NCBI RefSeq assembly: GCF_900302465.1
Contig: NZ_OMOR01000001.1
Coordinates: 1,364,001 to 1,428,000, forward strand
Direction: 5' to 3'
Length of the DNA: 64,000 nucleotides
Source of the DNA: Ascidiaceihabitans donghaensis
GTDB lineage: Bacteria; Pseudomonadota; Alphaproteobacteria; Rhodobacterales; Rhodobacteraceae
The translations under genes were made by a program, and so were the position numbers. The first letter of the stretch is position 1. The number at the start of each line of letters is the position of its first letter. Shown here piece by piece: positions 60,466 to 64,000 of this stretch. The notes beneath the pieces are model-generated. The model was not told the origin of the DNA and ran no database searches. It was given only the letters and a program-made list of their open reading frames with translations.

Positions 60466-61323
60466 ATGGCCGACGCCCCTGAAGACCCGCGACAAAGCGC
60501 CTACAATCCCGCCACGGAAGGGGCTCAGATGTCCTTTGCCAAGGACATGAGCTATGGCGATTACCTTGGAATGGATGGCATTCTGGGCGCGGCCAAACCC
60601 TTGTCGCAAGCCCATGACGAAATGCTTTTTATTGTTCAGCATCAAACGTCCGAGCTTTGGATGCGATTGATTTTGCATGAATTGGATGCGGCCCGCCAAC
60701 TGATGCTGCAGGGCCACGTCGATCAGGTGTTTAAGATGCTGACCCGCGTGGCGCGTATCTTTGAACAACTCAACAATGCCTGGGATGTTCTGCGGACTAT
60801 GACGCCCAGTGATTACACCACGTTTCGGGAGGATTTAGGCGCGTCGTCGGGCTTTCAGTCACATCAATATCGCTTGATCGAATTTATGCTGGGCAACCGC
60901 AATCAGGCGATGATGAAAGTGCATGAACATCGCACCGACCTGCACAAGATGCTGCAATATGAGCTGACGCAGCCCTCGATTTATCATGTGGCGCTGCGGA
61001 TGTTGGAAGGGGCGCTTGATGTGCGTTTCGATGCCGCGGTCTTTGCCATGGATCAACCACACCAAAGCGACGACAGCGTGGTTAAGGCGTGGACGCAAGT
61101 GTACAAAGACCCTGCAAAACACTGGATGCTGTACGAGCTGGCAGAGAAACTGGTGGATCTGGAAGACTACTTTCGGCGCTGGCGGTTCAACCATGTCACC
61201 ACGGTGGAACGCATCATCGGTTTCAAGCGGGGCACGGGGGGCACAAGCGGTGTCAAATACCTGCGCCGCATGCTTGAAGTCGAACTGTTCCCCGAGCTGT
61301 GGCACTTAAGAGGTGCTTTGTAG
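60466..61323 (+). CDS. kynA: Tryptophan 2,3-dioxygenase
   Basis: A 285-residue haem dioxygenase that opens the tryptophan indole ring to N-formylkynurenine. [31 protein letters not shown] (substrate and haem pocket), [19 protein letters not shown], and the C-terminal [15 protein letters not shown] with its RGTGGTSG substrate loop are all family signatures. GAAAGGA precedes the ATG at 60466. Kynureninase and kynurenine formamidase genes are not in the window. Confidence 0.96.
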   Translation: MADAPEDPRQSAYNPATEGAQMSFAKDMSYGDYLGMDGILGAAKPLSQAHDEMLFIVQHQTSELWMRLILHELDAARQLMLQGHVDQVFKMLTRVARIFEQLNNAWDVLRTMTPSDYTTFREDLGASSGFQSHQYRLIEFMLGNRNQAMMKVHEHRTDLHKMLQYELTQPSIYHVALRMLEGALDVRFDAAVFAMDQPHQSDDSVVKAWTQVYKDPAKHWMLYELAEKLVDLEDYFRRWRFNHVTTVERIIGFKRGTGGTSGVKYLRRMLEVELFPELWHLRGAL

Positions 61324-61378
61324 CCGATAGGCTCCAATCTTTGCCGCATTCGGTAAGTGATATGACGGCTGTGCGATT

Positions 61379-61399
61379 GCACGGGATGCGTGCCCGTGC
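61379..61399. promoter_or_regulatory. Hairpin upstream of the tungstate transporter operon
   Basis: GCACGGG-ATGCGTG-CCCGTGC is a perfect 7-bp inverted repeat 63 bp before tupB. No T-run follows. It could be an operator or leader structure, or the end of the kynA transcript. Confidence 0.4.
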
Positions 61400-61461
61400 G
61401 ACATCCACAAGCACCAAAGGGCAAGCGCAGACTTGCCTGTGCGCCACAACGGACCAAAATC

Positions 61462-62166
61462 ATGGGTGAGATAGGACAAGGGATAGCGGCCGCCTTTTGG
61501 TTGGTTGTTTCCTTGGATGCGGACCTGATCGAGATCGCGCTACGGTCTTTGCATGTCACCGTGACCGCGGTGCTGATTGCATCGGCCATTGCCTTGCCGC
61601 TTGGGGCATGGTTGGCGGTGCGCCGTTTTCGGTATCGCCGCTTTGCCATTGCCGTTCTGAATGCGCTGATGGGGTTGCCGCCTGTCGTGGTGGGATTGTT
61701 CGTTTATCTGCTGTTGTCGCGGTCCGGTCCCTTTGGCGTTTTGGGGCTTTTGTTTACGCCAACTGCGATGATCATCGCCCAAGTCATCATCATTGCGCCT
61801 CTGATTGCATCCATCGCGCACCAGTCCACACGTGACCTGTGGGCTGAATACCATGACTTGTTGATCTCGTTGAACACGACCCGTTGGCAACGCATCAAGA
61901 CGCTGCTGTGGGATGGGCGACGGGCCTTGATCACGGCGTCTTTGGCGGGATTTGGACGGGCCATCGGGGAAGTGGGCGCCATCATGATCGTGGGCGGAAA
62001 CATAGACCATGCGACCCGCGTGCTGACCACGGCGATCGCGTTGGAAACGGGCAAGGGTGATTTCGCTTTGGCGCTGGGTTTGGGGTTTATTCTGATCGGG
62101 CTTGCGCTGGTGGTGAACATCGCCATCCATTTCGTGTCCAAGACAGAACGCGAGGGCAAATGGTGA
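61462..62166 (+). CDS. tupB: Tungstate ABC transporter permease
   Basis: A 234-residue inner-membrane permease with about five helices. The ABC-permease loop is SLNTTRWQRIKTLLWDGRRALITASLAGFGRAIGEVGAIMIVGGN (from about residue 140), which docks onto the ATPase. MGLPPVVVGLFVYLLLSRSGPFG is typical of TupB. The ATG at 61462 has a weak ribosome-binding site. tupC follows with a TGATG overlap and tupA after that, so the order is B-C-A rather than the usual A-B-C. Confidence 0.9.
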   Translation: MGEIGQGIAAAFWLVVSLDADLIEIALRSLHVTVTAVLIASAIALPLGAWLAVRRFRYRRFAIAVLNALMGLPPVVVGLFVYLLLSRSGPFGVLGLLFTPTAMIIAQVIIIAPLIASIAHQSTRDLWAEYHDLLISLNTTRWQRIKTLLWDGRRALITASLAGFGRAIGEVGAIMIVGGNIDHATRVLTTAIALETGKGDFALALGLGFILIGLALVVNIAIHFVSKTEREGKW

Positions 62167-62870
62167 TGGCACATCCCTTGGTTTCATTACAGGCTGTGCG
62201 CGTCAGAAAACGCGGCCAGATTTTGTTGGGTCCTGTGGATCTGGCGCTGCCCCAAACGGGTGTGACTATTCTGCTTGGTCCGAACGGGGCCGGGAAAACC
62301 ACTTTGTTGCGGACACTGCACGGGTTGGAACGCGTGGCGTCAGGCCAGATCGCATGGGCGCAAGATCATAGCTTGGATGCGCAGGCTTTTGTGTTTCAAA
62401 CGCCAGTCATGATGCGCCGTTCTGTCTTGGCCAATCTGGTTTATCCCCAGCGCCTGGCCGGAATACCAAAATCCCACGCCGAGGCGGAAGCAAAAGACTG
62501 GGCGCACCGCATCGGTCTGCAGGATCAGGTGCAGCAATCCGCGCCGCGGCTGTCGGGCGGAGAAAAGCAAAAACTGGCTTTGGCACGGGCTTTGATCCGC
62601 GCGCCCCATGTTTTGTTTCTGGATGAACCCTGCGCCAGTCTGGACGGGGCCGCCACCCGCGAGATCGAAACACTGCTGACGGATGCGCACACCCAAAGCA
62701 CGCGTATCATCATGTCCACCCATAATATTGGGCAGGCCCGTCGTCTGGCGTCAGACGTGGTGTTTATGCTGGACGGCAAGGTCTTGGAATATGGGCCTGC
62801 CACCACGTTTTTCGAAGCGCCCAAAACGCCTCAGGCACGGGCTTTTCTGCAAGGAGACATCGTCGAATGA
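62166..62870 (+). CDS. tupC: Tungstate ABC transporter ATP-binding protein
   Basis: A 234-residue ABC ATPase. Walker A is LLGPNGAGKTTLLR, the signature is RLSGGEKQKLALARAL, Walker B is VLFLDEPCASLDG, and the switch His is in MSTHNIGQARRLA. I choose the ATG at 62166 (TGATG overlap with tupB), 9 bases after GAGGG; an ATG at 62160 is too close. tupA starts within its stop (ATGA). It powers uptake of tungstate, or molybdate, for the pterin cofactor. Confidence 0.92.
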   Translation: MAHPLVSLQAVRVRKRGQILLGPVDLALPQTGVTILLGPNGAGKTTLLRTLHGLERVASGQIAWAQDHSLDAQAFVFQTPVMMRRSVLANLVYPQRLAGIPKSHAEAEAKDWAHRIGLQDQVQQSAPRLSGGEKQKLALARALIRAPHVLFLDEPCASLDGAATREIETLLTDAHTQSTRIIMSTHNIGQARRLASDVVFMLDGKVLEYGPATTFFEAPKTPQARAFLQGDIVE

Positions 62871-63661
62871 TAAAAGCGTTTTCTGTTTGGTTGGCCGTGA
62901 TGGCCGGTTCTGTTGCGGCCGACGATCTTAAGTTGGCGGTGACCACGTCATTTCATAACTCGGGCCTGTCAGAGGTGTTGTTGCCTGCCATCGCACAAGA
63001 CACCGGCATCACCGTGCATTTGTTGATCGTAGGCACCGGTCAAGCGCTGCGATTGGGGCAGGCGGGGGATGTGGATGCGATTTTGGTCCATTCCAAACCC
63101 GCAGAAGAGGCATTTGTCGCCGAAGGGTACGGCCCGCATCGCCGTGAAATCATGTATAATGATTTTGTGATTGTTGGTCCCGCGCATGATCCTGCGGGTA
63201 TCGCAGATGCGCCGTCTGTGGCCCAAGCCCTGACCCGGATTGCCGAAAGCGAAAATGCGTTTGTCAGCCGTGGTGACGACAGCGGCACCCACAAAAAGGA
63301 GCTGTCGCTTTGGGGTGCGTCCGGGCAGGATGTGCAGGATTTCGGCACATGGTACCGCGCCGTGGGGGCGGGCATGGGCGCTGCATTGAACACGGCATCA
63401 GGCATGAAAGCCTATATTATGGCAGACCGTGCCAGTTGGTTGAACTTCGCAAACAAAGGGGATCTGGCTGTGCTATTTGCGGGGGATCCGGTGCTGTTTA
63501 ATCAATATGCGTATCTGCCCGTTAGCAAATCCAGACACGGTCATGTGCAGGCTGATCTGGCCGCAAAGCTAGAGACATGGTTGGTGTCGGATGCCGCACA
63601 AACGCTGATCGACGGCTACCAGATTGGTGGCGAACACCTGTTCAAGTTCAACGCGGATTAA
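62867..63661 (+). CDS. tupA: Tungstate-binding periplasmic protein
   Basis: A 264-residue extracellular solute-binding protein with a signal peptide (MIKAFSVWLAVMAGSVAAD). The oxyanion-binding motifs of TupA are clear: AVTTSFHNSGLSEVLLP at the mature N-terminus (TTS) and FVSRGDDSGTHKKELSLW (SRGDDSGTH) in the middle; DAILVHSKPAEEAFV is also typical. It is the last gene of the operon. The stop codon TAA lies within a sequence almost identical to the tip of the 56958-57229 MITE. Confidence 0.93.
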   Translation: MIKAFSVWLAVMAGSVAADDLKLAVTTSFHNSGLSEVLLPAIAQDTGITVHLLIVGTGQALRLGQAGDVDAILVHSKPAEEAFVAEGYGPHRREIMYNDFVIVGPAHDPAGIADAPSVAQALTRIAESENAFVSRGDDSGTHKKELSLWGASGQDVQDFGTWYRAVGAGMGAALNTASGMKAYIMADRASWLNFANKGDLAVLFAGDPVLFNQYAYLPVSKSRHGHVQADLAAKLETWLVSDAAQTLIDGYQIGGEHLFKFNAD

Positions 63662-63678
63662 TGGGTCCCGAGCCTAAG
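63657..63678. repeat. Solitary MITE-tip-like sequence at the end of tupA
   Basis: ATTAATGGGTCCCGAGCC-TAAG differs at two positions from the right tip of the MITE at 56958-57229. The tupA stop and the stop of the convergent cyclic-nucleotide protein gene both fall inside it. Confidence 0.5.
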
Positions 63679-64000
63679 TGTTCACATAGCCGGCTACGAT
63701 CTGCAGCAATTTGAAGGCCGTGGCGGCGTCATTTTCGACAACGGCCAAAAATTCTTCGACCCCTATGCGCAGGCACTGCAACTCGCCTTTGGCCCGCATG
63801 TCCAATGCGCGCGGTTCTTGCCGGATCAGCCCCAATTCGCCGACCAGCGCACCCGCGCCCACTGTCGCAATCAGCTTGTCTTGCGCACCGTCCTCTGGCA
63901 GCAACAGGTCTGCTTCGCCGTCAATGATCATGTAAGCGCCATCATCCGGCGCGTCATTTTTGTGAAACACATATTCGCCGTCTTGGGCTGTGTACCACCG
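63674..64000 (-). CDS. Cyclic nucleotide-binding domain protein (cut by window end)
   Basis: The last 108 residues of a gene whose start lies beyond the window. They form most of a cNMP-binding fold: GEYVFHKNDAPDDGAYMIIDGEADLLL (strands 2-4), ALVGELGLIRQEPRALDMRAKGE in place of the phosphate-binding cassette, and LQCLRIGVEEFLAVVENDA after it. The GELGLI segment fits the GE-L pattern of the cassette, and RALDM replaces the usual R-A/S-A, so ligand binding may be altered. The frame is open to base 64000. Whether it has a DNA-binding or catalytic domain cannot be seen. Confidence 0.85.
   Translation of the reverse strand, partial: RWYTAQDGEYVFHKNDAPDDGAYMIIDGEADLLLPEDGAQDKLIATVGAGALVGELGLIRQEPRALDMRAKGELQCLRIGVEEFLAVVENDAATAFKLLQIVAGYVNT

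Noticed and set aside
1-64000. CRISPR array, prophage, toxin-antitoxin or restriction system
   Set aside because: No regularly spaced direct repeats, phage structural genes or typical defence domains were found on either strand.

Overview
The window is chromosomal DNA of a roseobacter-type alphaproteobacterium (Rhodobacteraceae). The evidence is moderately high GC, the his gene order, CarD and FdxA next to a SUV3-like helicase, GSCFA/SGNH genes beside a CoA transferase, a YcjX/YcjF pair, and short palindromic intergenic repeats of a kind I associate with this family. I cannot name the species. I count 67 protein genes, two of them cut by the window ends, and one tRNA-Tyr. There is no rRNA, CRISPR array, prophage, transposase or integrase gene.

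Left part (1-10 kb): a leftward operon carries succinyl-CoA:3-ketoacid CoA-transferase, but its A and B subunit genes are split by a GSCFA gene and an SGNH-like gene, and two more SGNH-like paralogues follow. Next come a GlxA/AraC-type regulator and the leftward hmgA-fahA-maiA operon that turns homogentisate into fumarate and acetoacetate. A divergent MarR regulator shares an inverted-repeat operator with it. Acetoacetate from this pathway is the natural substrate of the CoA transferase. The enzyme that makes homogentisate (hpd) lies 28 kb away beside a divergent Lrp regulator.

Middle (10-48 kb): mostly core genes. These are truA; ycjX-GNAT-ycjF; a giant DUF2339 membrane protein; ileS with a structured leader; oligoendopeptidase F; an ATP-dependent DNA ligase coupled to a metallo-beta-lactamase exonuclease; lysophospholipase; the SUV3-like helicase, S4 protein, fdxA and carD; cobS and cobT; a Kef-type antiporter; Lrp and hpd; a large single-pass protein resembling a secretion or pilus platform fusion; metY; a GT-A-like protein; and a four-gene operon with a ferric-reductase/Rieske membrane protein. 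A divergent aminotransferase/ornithine-cyclodeaminase pair ends the section.

49-52.8 kb: a nitroreductase/HxlR divergent pair is present twice. The second copy, with an hchA gene, lies between an intact tRNA-Tyr and a 24-bp copy of that tRNA's 3' end. This is the layout of a small integrated island that has lost its integrase.

52.9-64 kb: rlmB, a zinc-ribbon protein and a CoA-binding protein; histidine biosynthesis genes (hisB, hisH, hisA, hisF, hisE), interrupted by a DUF2147 gene and a nested pair of MITE-like elements; a stand-alone Lrp effector domain; a class IV aminotransferase; tryptophan 2,3-dioxygenase; a tungstate ABC transporter in the unusual order B-C-A; and a truncated cyclic-nucleotide-binding protein.
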